A stretch of DNA of 64,000 bases from Isochrysis galbana (GCA_018136815.1 CM030932.1:1075350-1139349), one strand, 5' to 3'; shown: positions 51,687-62,398, counted from the first letter of the stretch. Notes: a model not told the origin generated them from the letters alone. Numbers and translations are program-made.

Positions 51687-52239
51687 GGGCGCCGACCGCC
51701 GTTCACGGCCGACCAGCCTGGGCTGCCTTTCCTCCTGTTAGACTCTACTTCTCTATCAGTAGAGTACGTGACATATTGGTAGCAGTTGTATACTCTACTC
51801 TATTTGCGTCCGTCCTGCACAAACACCTTTCGCCCCCCCCCCCATGTCCGGGGCACATAAGCACTGTTTGTTCACCCCTGCCCTACTAGCTAAACACTTG
51901 GCGCCCCCCCCCGTCCGCCCACTGACATTTTGTGTCCAGTGTGCATACGTCATACGTGCCTGAGGGGGTATGACGTTATGATCAGTTTCAGTTATGATTA
52001 TGAGGGGTGTGTCACGTAGTATACGATATACGAGCATACGAGCCCATGTTACATGGTCGAAATGAGAGGGGTGGTAAGTCGCCGGTCGCCGGTCTACCTT
52101 CCAAAGTGTGGGTGCTCCTATAGTTTTATACCAAAATGGGGGGGGTGCCTCGAACAGTGTCATATGTGCGTGTGCATGTCATATGTCATGCGTGACAGCT
52201 GATAGCTGATAGCTGATAGCGCTGACGGTATGTATACGG
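51687..52239. promoter_or_regulatory. Probable promoter of the fusion gene, then unassigned DNA
   Basis: gactctacttctctatcagtagag (51735-51758) and gtatactctactctat (51788-51803) lie about 50-120 bp before the ATG at 51686, with C/G runs beyond. Nothing recognisable between 51830 and 52240 except short cataygtca repeats near 52160-52190. Confidence 0.35.
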
Positions 52240-52455
52240 TATGTGAACGACGGAGCATCCGGCATCCGCCGGGAGTGAGGGACCGGCAAGCCTGTCGGGA
52301 GGGGTATGGGTCCGCAGGGCATTCTGCCCCTGGCGGGCCATAAGGCATGGCAGGGAGATGGGTGGTTCCTCGCCTCCCCCACAGCAGTGAGTGGGGGAGG
52401 GGGCTCGTGCCCCCCGACGACCTATGGGTGAGCGGAGTGTAATATTATAAACTTA
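52240..52455 (-). mobile_element. LINE-derived short element, 5' part
   Basis: On the minus strand a degraded terminal motif (actaagtttataatattac) is followed by the gcacgagccccctccc and gaggaaccacccatctccctgcc blocks of the 12440 and 25671 family. Confidence 0.5.
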
Positions 52456-53448
52456 GTGGATTTTGTGCCAGACCTAGACTTGCATGTAAAGTCAGGGACA
52501 CATATATACTACGAAGACACACCCGCGTGCGGGCTGCACCCAAGCCACGCATCCGATCATTGCTGCTACGCTCGGCAAGCAAGAGGCGGTACGAGAGGTG
52601 AAAGATGACGCAGCGGATGCGTAACAATCACAAACCATACACAGCCGTCCGCTGACATGCTTGCACAACCGGGAACGCTCACCATGCCTCGTATCCCACA
52701 GAGTGAACAAGCATGGACAGACGAGAAAGCAAAAAGGCCACTCGCGCTGGCCAAGAATCAGACATTACACACAAAACGAGCTTGGTAGCGGTTGTCGATT
52801 GGCTCATGTGTCATGGCTTTAGAGCCCCTCGCCAGACAGCTCTCGCGCTCTGAGAGAGAGATTCTTGCCCTACCGCACAGCGGCGCCTACAAGACGATGA
52901 CATGTCACCTTCCGTACACGTGATGCCAAGATAAGTCAGGATACACCTTGGCGGTCGATGCAGCATGAATGCCAGACGACAGCCCTTTTCCGGCTGTGCT
53001 TTCCGACGACCTGGCCTCCCCAGCCACCCTCCCCCACCCACCTTATCATTCCCAAAGCCAACCAGGCATGAGCACATACGACACATGTCCAGATCGGCTC
53101 GGGATCTGTCGTCCCTGCAGGGGGACGAATTGCACAAAGGCCTGTTGTGCTGCCCTCGTCCATCGTGACATGCAGACCTGGGCGAAAGGGCGATATGCTT
53201 GGGTCTGCGGCGGCGATGATCCGTAGTAGCTGCTTCTGGGTGCATCATTAGTCGAACACGCGCCAAGTGGACACGAAAAAGTGCGCGAGGATGCCGCCTC
53301 AGCGGCTCTGGACACCCGAGGACCATCGCTGAAGAAACGATGATGATCAGCCGTGCCGCCATTACAGCGAATCGACGTGGGCATGAATGACGCTATTCCA
53401 AGGGGCAGAGTCCCCGGGCGGCCGCACATTAGGAGCCGAGGAACCGCA
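52456..53448. other. No confident gene
   Basis: The plus frame 52969-53226 is Cys-rich (TCPDRLGICRPCRGTNCTKA) but overlaps a minus frame and has no supporting splice or start evidence. The rest is unassigned. Confidence 0.35.
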
Positions 53449-54538
53449 TTATGCCTGGGCCTCGCCGTCTTCTTCAATCTCGGGAGCAGCCTGTTTCACA
53501 GAGGAAAATCCGCTCAGCTTGCGGCTGCAGTGAGGCCCACACTCGCGGGGTGGGATGGGGGCAGTGACAAAAACAAACTCGATCGGGGAGTCTTGACTGG
53601 TGCATCATGCAGCGCACCTCCTCCTCCTCCTGTGGCTTCTCCTCCTCAACAGCTTCGTCCTCAGGCGCTGGCTTGCTCTCGGATTCATCGGCGCCAGCCT
53701 CCTCTTCTTCTGTTGCCGCGGGCCCTTCCTCGGCGGGTGCTGCCTCCTTTGCAGTGCCCTCAGCATCTGCTTCCCTGGCTCCATCTCTGACCTCACCGGC
53801 CTCCTCCTTGGCGCCCTCAGCAGCACCCTCAGCTTCAGCAGGTCCGTTCTCGGTCTGGGCCCGCTTTTGAGGATTGGCGGCGGCGGTCCCCCAATTGCGA
53901 GCTGCCTCCTTGAAAGCTTCCTTGTGAGACATCTCGGGATTGGCTCCCTTCAGACGCGCCACCTCGTCCTTCATGAACAAGTTGTAAGCACTCGGAGGTC
54001 GCGGCGCACGCTGGGCGTCACGGTCCTTCCTCTTGCGCCCGCCGCGACCCCGGCCACGGCCGCGGCCATTCTCGGCTGCGATGCTCGCCGCAGTTGCGGC
54101 CGCGGCCGCGGCGGCTGCCGCGGCGGCTGCCGATGGCGTACCACCGCCAAACTGTCCGAGATGGCCCAGGCCACCACCGTAAGGGTTGTGTTGAAATTGC
54201 GGACCACCCCCATAGCTTGGGGGTAGACCGTGACTTTGGCCATACTGCATCATGTGCTGCTCAGGCGGGCGTGGAACAGCGATCTGGAACTGCGAGTTGG
54301 GGCCCGCGCCCTGCGGGACGACGACCATGTACTGCTGACCCGTGGGAGTCATGACGACCATTTGCTCGCCAGCGTGAACATTTGGAGGAACATTGACTAG
54401 CATCAGCTGCATGGGTTGCTGACCGGGGGGGGCAGCACCGGGATGCCCCATGCCCTGCTGTTGATGCTGCGAGAGCTGAGGCTGCTGGTGCTGCGCCTGG
54501 TGGTGCTGTTGCAGCTGCTGCTGCTGTGCGGCCGACAT
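53449..54538 (-). CDS. YABBY-like HMG-box protein with Gln- and Ala-rich N-terminus
   Basis: Exon 1 coding from ATG at 54538 to 53618 (a splice acceptor cgcccgcatcgcag just before the ATG suggests a non-coding first exon), exon 2 53490-53449; 320 residues. The N-terminus is Gln/His-rich (MSAAQQQQLQQHH), followed by repeated QYMVVVPQGAG-type hydrophobic segments, Gly/Tyr-rich sequence, an alanine run and an RGRGRGRGGRKRK basic patch. The domain RAPRPPSAYNLFMKDEVARL...NPEMSHKEAFKEAARNW matches the HMG-like C-terminal half of plant YABBY proteins (SAYN-F-E, SH-EAF--AA-NW). The zinc finger of true YABBYs is absent. An acidic Glu/Ala-rich tail ends the protein. A nuclear chromatin or transcription role is expected; the function is unproven. 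Confidence 0.75.
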
Positions 54539-54769
54539 CCTGCGATGCGGGCGGAGGAAGTGGGTGAGTGGCTTTCTGGGCTTGGGCGGGCGCGGCGCGG
54601 CATTGTGCTGGCTGGAGAGCATCATTGCACATGTGCGCGCGCTCCGTTACGCGCGCTTCGCGCGCACGAGGGGCGGTAGGGCGAGCACGTGCCGTGTGGG
54701 GCTGTGGCGGGTAGAGAGGGGGGCGGGGGCGGGGCGCACGCACCCGTGGGTAGGGGCCAGTGGAGAGTG

Positions 54770-55020
54770 GCTCTCTCTCTCTCCCCCTCTCCCCCCCCCC
54801 CTTTTCTCTCTCTCTATCTCCGCTTCTTGCCTCCCCCCCCCCCCCCCCCTTTCCCTCCCTCCGTCCCTCCCCGCCCCCCCCCCCCGCACCCCCCCCCCCC
54901 CCCCCCCCCGCTCTTCCCTTCCCCCCCGCGCGCTCTACCTTCCCTCGAGAGGAGGCGCCCCCCCTCCCCCCCTTTCCCCCCTTTCCCCCTCCCATTCTCC
55001 GGCCGCGCGCTCCTCCCTTC
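54770..55020 (-). repeat. Polypyrimidine/poly-C tract upstream of the HMG gene
   Basis: The plus strand is almost entirely C and T with C runs of up to about 20, i.e. purine on the coding strand of the HMG gene. Frames through it are artefacts. Confidence 0.85.
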
Positions 55021-56134
55021 GCGCGGGGGCGGTGAGAGGAAGCGAATTTGAAAGAGTGGCGAGAGAGCTAGGGGGCTCCCGCTGCGAAATATACGACTAA
55101 ACGGCATCGTGATATCGTGATACAGTGATGTTTGGCTTCGATCGATCGTCGAGGACTGCGCCTCGATGAGCCCATGCGAACTGCCGAGGAGTCCCAAGAC
55201 ACTCGAGCGAGCTCGACCAATCTCCATCCTCGTCTACTCTCACACGGGGTTGCAGAGCGCCCGCTCGTGGCTTTTCTTTTTCAACCGCCTTCTCGACTGG
55301 GCAGCCTCTCTCATACGCCCCACCATGGATGCGTCACTTTCATACCAATCCGGCTGAATTATCTATACGAGCTGGCGGGTGCCTCTCTCGTTCTTTTTTT
55401 TCTCGCGCGCGGGAAAGCCGTGTGAGTATTCTTCTTCGCGCTCGAGGACGCTCCATCAGAAGGCGAGCGCCCCGGCGCGGCCTCAAATTCCATCGAAGCT
55501 GGAGCGCACCGGCTGCCGATCGAGATTGCGCGTGATTGTATCCATCTCCCCCCTCCTCGCGGTGAGGAGAGCGGAGGGCGGGCGACGGGGCGACTCGAAG
55601 CGGCGCCCAATCAGCGGGCGGGATGGCACGAGGCTGCATCTCGCTTCTCACGCCCAATAGAAACGCTGGTCCTTGCCGTTTGGGAGGACGAAAGCAGTGC
55701 GAATCGGTCAAACTCAAAGTCGATGGGAAGGGCGAGTCGAGAGCCGAGTCGTGAGAACTCTCGCCATTGGCGGGCTCTCCGCCTTTCTGATTCTGCGCCC
55801 CATGTTCACCGAATGTGGACTCGAACGACACCCGAACTCCTCCCGGGGGGGCCAACCTCCCTGGCTCATTGAGATCTATCAAGTATAACCCATCTGCCCG
55901 GCGTCGCGGTGTGCCGGCGGCCTGTTTCCGCCAGTCAAAACGGCTCGAGCGCGGGGGGGGGGGGCACCCGCCTCCCGATAGAAAGTAGAAAGTCCCTCCC
56001 CCCCTTTCCCCCCTGGGGATCTCAGGGAAAGGTGCCGCACCTTGAGGGCAACGGAGAGCCAAAGGGCGGCAAGGGCGCGCACCTGCGCCATCCGCGCCCC
56101 TCTGCGCTGGCTCTGCGCGGCCTCTCTGCTCGGT
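55021..56134. other. No recognisable gene; 5' region of the HIT gene
   Basis: Open frames on both strands (for example 55340-56476 minus) overlap and lack domains. A leading exon of the HIT gene may lie near 56040-56134, where the frame is already open and hydrophobic. Confidence 0.4.
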
Positions 56135-57335
56135 ATGGTGATCCTCAGCGCGCGCATGACCAGCTTCGTGCCAGGGGAAATCACCAACCTCGTCGAGTCG
56201 GGGATCAAGTTCGGCCATACCAAGATCAAGCCCGCACAGGTCACCTTTTCGGGCAAGCATTCCGTCGCTTTTGCGGCAAAGCCAATCACAAAGGGCCACA
56301 CGATAGTAGCCTCTCGCAGACGTGTAAAATGCTCCAAGGAGCTCGATATGGAAGAGTATCTTGACCTGTGGCGAACCGTCGCCGAGGCGCGTGACGCCGC
56401 CCTGGCCGCCAATGGCGCCACCGCGGCCAACCTGCTCATGAAGGATGGGCCCGCCTGTGGTGCTGCCGTGCCTCACCTACATGTGCACGTCGTTCCCCGC
56501 GTTCCGGGCGACTTTGTGCCCAATGACAAAGTTTTCTCTCTCATCGATAGCTGGGCGCCCAGCCACGGCGACAAAGCATCGCGTTCGACAGTTGTATCCC
56601 TCGACATCCCTAGTGACAGTGACCGCAAGGACCGGACGTTTGAGATGATGGCCAAAGAGGCCTCCACTTATCGGAGGATTCTTGGCACGGGCATTTCAGA
56701 ACGCGACCATACCTTTGGAAAATTTTCAATAGACCGGAAGCACGTTTTTGCGGAAAGTTCAGGTGGGCATGCGCCTGCTGTGGTCTGTTCCAGCAGTGCT
56801 GAGGCGATCGCTTGCGTAGCTGCGGTGTGGAACTCCTCAGCTGTACCACTTCTTCTGACTGTCATGCAGGCGGACAAACCGTAGCATTTGTCAACCTCCG
56901 TCCCCTTGTTGCTGGGCACGTCCTGGTCACACCACGCCGCGTCGTCGCGCGCACGTACGTCCTTGCTTGGGCACTTTGCTACCCCCCTTTCGCATGTGCT
57001 TGCATGGACTTGGCTCGCGAGATGTGCTCGCTTGGATGGTTCATACAATGTTCTCTGTTTCATCGGGGTTCGGACGTTCGCATGCGATCACAGGACAGCT
57101 GTTCTTGCGCTTGGTCTCATCACTATCGCACCTCTATCAAATGTACAGGAAAGATATGACTGAGGCCGAGCTGGATGACCTGTGGGCGACTGTGCGCCAT
57201 GTTCAAGTAGTACTCGAGAAGGCATATGGTGCGACCTCGTGTGAGCTTGGCATCCAGGACGGCAAACACGCCGGGCAAACCGTTCCGCATGTGCATGTTC
57301 ATATCCTGCCCAGGGGTACGGAGTCTCGCGCGTGA
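56135..57335 (+). CDS. Double HIT-domain protein, Fhit-like
   Basis: Exons 56135-56762, 56870-56954 and 57149-57335 with GT-AG introns and consistent phases (1, then 2), about 299 residues. The first in-frame ATG is 56135, but a hydrophobic stretch encoded just upstream (LRWLCAASLLGMVILSA) hints at an earlier start. Domain 1: IKFGHTKIKPAQVTF, KGHTIVASRR, and the catalytic triad PHLHVHVVPR. Domain 2: FGKFSIDRKHVF, joined by splicing to TVAFVNLRPLVAGHVLVTPRRV, ELGIQDGKHAGQTVPHVHVHILPRG. Domain 2 follows the Fhit pattern (RP-V-GHVLV-P, QDG--AGQTV-HVHVH-LPR); Fhit enzymes hydrolyse diadenosine polyphosphates. Both triads are complete. The 3' end is the stop at 57335, though gggtacgg there could be another donor. 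Confidence 0.85.
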
Positions 57336-58200
57336 CGCGTGACGAATGTGTGCTGACCAGACCATTGATAGCACATAGCACCACAGTCCATGAACCATGC
57401 ATCAATAATGGAAGGACATGACGAACAGGCGCGATCGCCCGAATGTAAATTTGAGGTTGCTCGTCCAACCATGTAAACTTGTCGTCGACGACACACGAAA
57501 CTTCTATGCGCGGGGGGCCATCCATCGGATGAATTTGGAGGACATCCACTTGGCAATGGTGAACCGTGTCGCCGAATCGTTATGCACCCACTTGCTCATC
57601 GGGTCAGGCCTCACCTAGGCTTCTGCTGCTCGGATGCCGAGTGGTGCTGCTACGTCCAGACCTAGATGCGAGCAGCTCTTGCAGTGAGAATCCTTCACTT
57701 GTTCTCATCTTGTATGTTTCCGTGCAACGACGCGAGTAGCTCGTGCAGCAAAAACATTGCACTTGCTCTCATCTTGTATATTTCATGGTTCGAACATGAT
57801 GTCCGGGCTTCGGAGCTAGATCGCATGCTGCCATCGCGCCTCACGGGTTCGGGATCCATCTCGTCTCGACTCTTTCCCTTCGCGCTGGTGGCATGCTTCT
57901 CACGCACGTTCGCAACGTTTCTCCACCATGCATTTCTGAAAAGATCCGTTGCTCATGTGGAAGCATTCCGAATAATCGATTAAGCGTGTCTAGTAGTAGC
58001 ACCTCTATTCTCTATGGCGGAAACACGCCCATTCAATACTACTTATTATACAACAACTGAATAGTAGTGCCGCTACTGCCACTAGCCATGGACCAACACT
58101 CCGAGCCACGACACACTGCATGATCATTAGAGGATTAGAACCCAAGGCCAAAGCATAGATTTGCGAAGCACATGACACCGGATTATACCTTATACTTATA
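57336..58200. other. 3' flank; imperfect 64-bp duplication
   Basis: gatgcgagcagctcttgcag (57665) and gacgcgagtagctcgtgcag (57729) start two copies of a 64-bp unit. The small frame 57418-57618 could be a further exon of the HIT gene, but no acceptor keeps phase. Confidence 0.4.
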
Positions 58201-58207
58201 CCTCCAA

Positions 58208-58800
58208 AAAGAAATTCTGAAGAGCCCGGTCTAACACCTACGGCGGTCTAAGTTCTACTACCTTTCTACCGACACCGCCCTTATCTCCTTCTCCCCGCCT
58301 CCTTTCCTTCCCCCCTTCATTTCTTTGTGTCCTCGGTTTCCGGGGTGCGACCCAGGGCCTAGGTACACTACACACTACCTCGGGCCCGGTTCAGAGTGCG
58401 TGGTTCGGGCAGCTCGATTGGCGCCGCTCTTCCGTTCGCTCTCCGTGTTTTCGTTTCCGTCGTCCGACTCATCGCTGGTCGCCCGCACTTGTTGATACTC
58501 AACACCCCGGGCGCCACGAGGGACCAAGGAGTCGCCCTCGTCTTCGGCGCATCGCGCATCGCGCCATCTCCCCGTGCCTATACCCTTCAGCATCGCAGTC
58601 CATTGCTGTAAAAAAAAACATCTGAAGAATCTGGGCTACACACCTACTATTTACGGGATCTCCCTTCACTATCACCACCGCCCTTAACTTCCCTCCCCCC
58701 AACTCTTTCCCTGCCCCCCTTCGTTCCTTTTTCTTCGGTTTCCGGGGTCCGGCCCTGGTACACTACCTAGGGCCTGGTTCGGAGTGTGGGGGCCGGGCAG
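58208..58800 (+). repeat. Two tandem A-run leader repeats
   Basis: 58208-58400 and 58611-58800 share an A-rich start, a ctgaagar...ctacacctac block, a ccgcccttanctyc block and ggtttccggggt-cg...tacactac. Related pieces occur at 31287, 59198, 62937, 63057 and, inverted, upstream of the ORF1 at 23990; they are probably LINE leader sequence. Confidence 0.55.
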
Positions 58801-58924
58801 GCCTTTTGAAATGTCTCTGTTGGAGCTCGTGCCTGCTTGGGTTTGCGGTGGTTGCGTGGGTTTCCTAGGTCTTGCGTCGTCCTTAGGTGTTCCCTTTGGT
58901 CGTTGTTTTCCGGGTTCATTCGCC

Positions 58925-59086
58925 CTAGCTACGCTGCTCCCTGTTTTCCTCGATAGCGTCCGCTATCCTCAGCTTGGTCGCTAGCTCCACTAGCTCCTCG
59001 CTTGGTTTAAGCCCACCTTCGTCGTTCATGTTATAAACGGGTCTCAGGTCATTTATGTCTATCCTCTTCTTGGGTTGTCTTCCCAT
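58925..59086 (-). CDS. Small unrecognised ORF in repeat context
   Basis: From ATG at 59086 it encodes MGRQPKKRIDINDLRPVYNM and LKPSEELVELATKLRIADAI, a helical acidic segment, then a stop. The composition looks coding, and it lies between LINE leader repeats, so it is probably part of a LINE protein. No match recognised. Confidence 0.3.
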   Translation of the reverse strand: MGRQPKKRIDINDLRPVYNMNDEGGLKPSEELVELATKLRIADAIEENREQRS

Positions 59087-59483
59087 ACCCGCTTGGACCG
59101 TTCTTGCCGAGTCGGTTTCGTGCGCGCGTGCGCGAAGAGTAGTGCTTTGCTTAATGTGGTGTACCTTTCTATGATTCGTATCAGTATTGATTCTTCCAAG
59201 AAAAAAACTTTTTAATATTCTCGCCTCGCCCGTGGCAATGGAAGACACTCACGAAGCCACGCTCTTTCTCCTCCCTCCTCCCTCTCCCTCACTCCCTGCC
59301 TTGCGGCAACTCCCCTCGTGCTCTACTTAGGGGCCCGGGTCGTTTGGGGGGTCCGAGCTAAGCGGGGTGCACCTGTCCCCAACGGTATGTTCTCGCCTCC
59401 CTCTTGTTCCGTTGGGTGACCTGTTTATACTGTAAGTGCTATGGGGTGTAGTCGTACTCATGTGTACGTCCGTACATCCGGCA

Positions 59484-60881
59484 TGGCATTCAATTATCTC
59501 GAAAATCGTCTGAATGATCAATGTGCAGCTCCGTATGCGTGCAGGGAGCAGCATCGCGTCACAGGCCTGCTGCGCGTTTTCAATCCATCTTTTGCCCATA
59601 ACCGTGTGGATGCTCTTTGGGTAGATAAGCTTGGTGAGCTGCCTTGCATAGCCCACATTCCGAACGTTGTCGCGAACATGAAGCGTGAGCTGCCAGCCTA
59701 TGTGGTTGCGTGCCAAGGGGCTCGCATCAATGCCGGAGGAGATGTCGCCGACTTCACCAAGAACGTCATGTCGTGGTGGGCTTCAAATCATTCTCTGTTC
59801 CCCACTTGGGCCATGGCTGCTAGGAGTGTCATGTCTCTCTCTCCTAATTCGGCATCGTGTGCAACTAAGTTTATACTTGGTTCGCCCAGGGGGGGGCACG
59901 AGCCCCCCCCTCTCTCCACTCCTCCCCTGCCATAGGGGAGGAACCACCCGCTCTCCTGGCACGCCTGATGGCCTGCCAGGAGCACACTGCCCTGCTGACC
60001 CATCCCTCTCCCCACAGGCACGCCTGACTCGCCCGCCCTGGCCCGTCGTGGCCTGCCCATCCCTCTGACCAGCCCCTCCTCCCCCTGGGCCCCCCTGATC
60101 AGGACCCCCCAGCCAGCTCCAGTCGACTGGCAGGGGCTCGAGAGCCAGCGAGGGAGAGGCAGGAGGGGCCAGGGCCATGCCCCAGCCTCACCTGCCCCTT
60201 GAGCTGCGCTCCCAGGCCCCTGCCGGCCTCCTGGGGACCTAAAGAGGGGCCGCAGGCGCGCGCCATGGGCCCCCGCCGCAGGGAAGAGAGGAGGAAGAGG
60301 GAAGAGGGAGGGGAGGGGAGAGTGGCAGCTCTCCCCTCCGGCGTTTACGTGTCTTCTCGCCCCGTTTGGGTAAGAGAAGACGGGGGCGCCAGAGCCAGGA
60401 GGGAAGGGCCGCGGCTCGCCGCGGCCACTCGCTTAGGCGAGGAGTGATTAGCGCTTCTGGGCTCCTTTTCACGAGTGCCCCCCCCCCCCTGCGTTGTTTT
60501 TACCCGAAAGGGGTTTTCCCCCAGCGTGGACTCGAGGAGAGGACGTGCTGGGGTGCGCGGGGTCGGTGCGTGCACTGGGGGGAGGACAAATATCGAGGGG
60601 AGGGGGCAGTGCCCCCTCCCCCCGGTAGCATTCGGACACCTGGCTCGTCAGGCATGGCGGGATTCCGGGACGGAAATGTTGTGTCCAATTAGCTAGTGGG
60701 GTTGGCTAGGATATAACATTAATTGGTTTATTTATTTAATTCGGCATCGTGTGAGCGTGTGTTTTCCTTGCTTGCATGCCTTTTCCCATCTGATCGGTCC
60801 ACTACTTTGGCCGATCAGGTGCAGTCGTCTGTCATGTTGCGTTACAATAGCAACAAACGTGAGAATGAGCGCTGCATGTGA
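59484..60881 (+). pseudogene. hAT-type transposase C-terminal remnant split by an insertion
   Basis: First part 59484-59861: AFNYLENRLNDQCAAPYACR, ELPAYVVACQGARI, SWWASNHSLFPTWAMAARSV, ending in SPNSASC. Second part 60738-60881: NSASCERVFSLLACLFPS, STTLADQVQSSVMLRYNSNK, stop. The two abut exactly across the inserted element, the 17-bp duplication being read once in each part. The order (W-W...P-WA--AR, SPNSA--ERVFS, D----S-MLRYN) is that of the hAT dimerisation region found in many algal and oomycete transposases. The N-terminal and catalytic parts are absent. Confidence 0.65.
59862..60736 (+). mobile_element. LINE-derived element nested in the hAT remnant, with 17-bp target-site duplication
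   Basis: The direct repeat taattcggcatcgtgtg is at 59845-59861 and 60737-60753. The insert starts one base later with the hairpin AACTAAGT-TTAT-ACTTGGTT (59863-59882), holds the cacgagccc...ggaggaaccaccc block, and ends gggttggctaggatataacattaattggtttatt. So it has both LINE termini and no coding capacity. Confidence 0.8.
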
Positions 60882-61139
60882 GAGCGTGAAACGTGATAGC
60901 ACCCTTGGCTATGAAATGTGCAGTAAAACATGATATGCGTATGCTAGTTAGTAGCACTCACTATATCTATATACGCTATGACTAATGACTACGACTATCG
61001 TGCCTATCTACCGCGACGACGGGCGACGGGCGCACGGGCGCATATCTACATATTTTCTACATATTTGGGTGAGAGCCTCGCATATAAACGACATATCGTG
61101 ACGACATATTTGGGCACTTTTTTCTACATATTATGGCCT
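60882..61139. other. No recognisable gene
   Basis: Direct and inverted cgggcgacgggcgcacgggcgc and catattt words; A+T-rich parts. Nothing assigned. Confidence 0.35.
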
Positions 61140-61314
61140 ACCCCTATGCGCGTGACGGAGGGGGAGAGAGGGGGGGCGAATCGCACCATTTCTTGGCGAA
61201 GATTTTCGTCGCGTCAGGTAGCCCCCCCGGGAGATTTTTATTGGGCATCGCGCCACGGTCAAAAAATGCAGCCCAACCCTTACTAGTCGTTAAAAAGCCC
61301 CTGTTTGACCGCCC
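61140..61314 (-). mobile_element. Partial TA-flanked inverted-repeat element (left end, inverted)
   Basis: Ends ctgtttgaccgccc-TA (61301-61316) and, read on the minus strand, matches 17641-17810, including gactagtaagggttgggctgc and the ccaagaaatggtgcgattcg block. Confidence 0.65.
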
Positions 61315-61534
61315 TATCCATTCCCACCCTTTGCACTCGCACACCGGACACCGGGGGGGGGGGGGGGGCGGAAAGGAGAGTGAGGGTGAGGCTAGGGCGT
61401 TGTCGAAGGGAATCCACGCGGAATAAAGGGCAGTGGGTAGCGATGGTAGTAGGCATCTTCAAGAATATATATATATATTTAGGAATGCTAGCGCTAACAA
61501 CTAACAAGATGTCCTACGACGCTATAAGTGTCAG

Positions 61535-61680
61535 CGTTTTCTTGTTGTCCTAGTTTAATCCTAGTGCTGAGGGACCGTGGCTCATGGCTCATCGGTCATC
61601 GGCAACGGAGCCCCTACCCCGCGATGGGGGGGTGCGCGGTTGGTGCATGGCTCGTCCGGTGTATGTGGCTAGGGATGCTA
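61535..61680. repeat. Short dispersed repeat, second copy
   Basis: Inverted relative to 43655-43790, sharing the caacggagcccctaccccgcg and gctcgtccggtgtatgtggc words. Confidence 0.65.
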
Positions 61681-61739
61681 GCCAACAAGACCTCTTACAA
61701 GACTACAATTTCTAACGATAAGTTTTAACGTCTAACTAA

Positions 61740-61987
61740 AGTACTCGACTCTACTCTAGAGTACGTACAGCCTCTACTCTACTCGCTCTACAAATATCAA
61801 ATATCTCAAGTTCTCGGCCGCCGCCACTCTACGATTAAAACACACACGGGAAGCCTTCCCCCTCCCTTCCCCTCCCCTCCCCCCCCCCCCTTTCCCCCCC
61901 CCCCCCTCCCCCCTCTGGGTCTCTCCACTGCGCTGCGCTGCGCGCCCGCGATCGCGCCACACTGCCCTCTTGCTGAGTCTCCTGCCC
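61740..61987 (+). promoter_or_regulatory. Probable promoter of the acyl carrier protein gene
   Basis: actcgactctactctagagtacg (palindrome tactctagagta) and ctctactctactcgctc (61770-61790), then a C-rich tract (61857-61913) before the ATG. Confidence 0.4.
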
Positions 61988-62350
61988 ATGCTTGGCCGAA
62001 CTGCGCGCGCCGCCGCGACCAGGGGAGGTGCTCTGTCGAAGGTCGCGCTGTCTCGCACCGTCCCACGCATTCAGCCCCGCTTCCTCGCCACATCCACCTT
62101 CCTCGATGAGGCAGATGTGACAGAGCGTGTGCTTGGCTGCGTCAAGTCCTTCGAGAAGGTTGACCCGACCAAAGTGACGCCAAAGGCACACTTTCTGAAT
62201 GATCTGGGGCTCGACAGCTTGGACACGGTGGAGGTCGTCATGGCCTTCGAGGACGAATTCGTGATTGAGATTCAGGACGTGGACGCTGAGAAGATCCACA
62301 CATGCGAGGATGCTATCAAGTACATCATGATGCATCCTGCAGCCAAGTAA
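61988..62350 (+). CDS. Acyl carrier protein, mitochondrial type
   Basis: 120 residues from ATG at 61988, no introns. The first 35 residues are basic and rich in Arg, Ala, Ser and Thr ([20 protein letters not shown]), a classical mitochondrial presequence without a signal peptide. The mature part has [40 protein letters not shown] with Ser77 in the DSL motif for 4'-phosphopantetheine, and [20 protein letters not shown]. It carries growing acyl chains for mitochondrial fatty acid and lipoate synthesis and, in most eukaryotes, is a subunit of respiratory complex [15 protein letters not shown] and D-DAEKI are typical of the mitochondrial form. Confidence 0.93.
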   Translation: MLGRTARAAATRGGALSKVALSRTVPRIQPRFLATSTFLDEADVTERVLGCVKSFEKVDPTKVTPKAHFLNDLGLDSLDTVEVVMAFEDEFVIEIQDVDAEKIHTCEDAIKYIMMHPAAK

Positions 62351-62398
62351 ATTGTGACCCTGATCTAGCGTGCTGACGCGGTGTGTGACGATGAGCTG

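Noticed and set aside
52811-53362. Minus-strand frame of 183 codons
   Set aside because: Arg/Cys/His-rich peptide without domain; it overlaps a plus-strand frame of equal quality.
55340-56476. Minus-strand frame of 378 codons
   Set aside because: It is antisense to the HIT-domain exon over its first 340 bp, with low-complexity peptide and no domain.
57418-57618. Possible fourth exon of the HIT gene
   Set aside because: The donor at 57315 and the acceptor at 57430 do not give a continuous frame, and the stop at 57335 already ends a complete Fhit-like domain.
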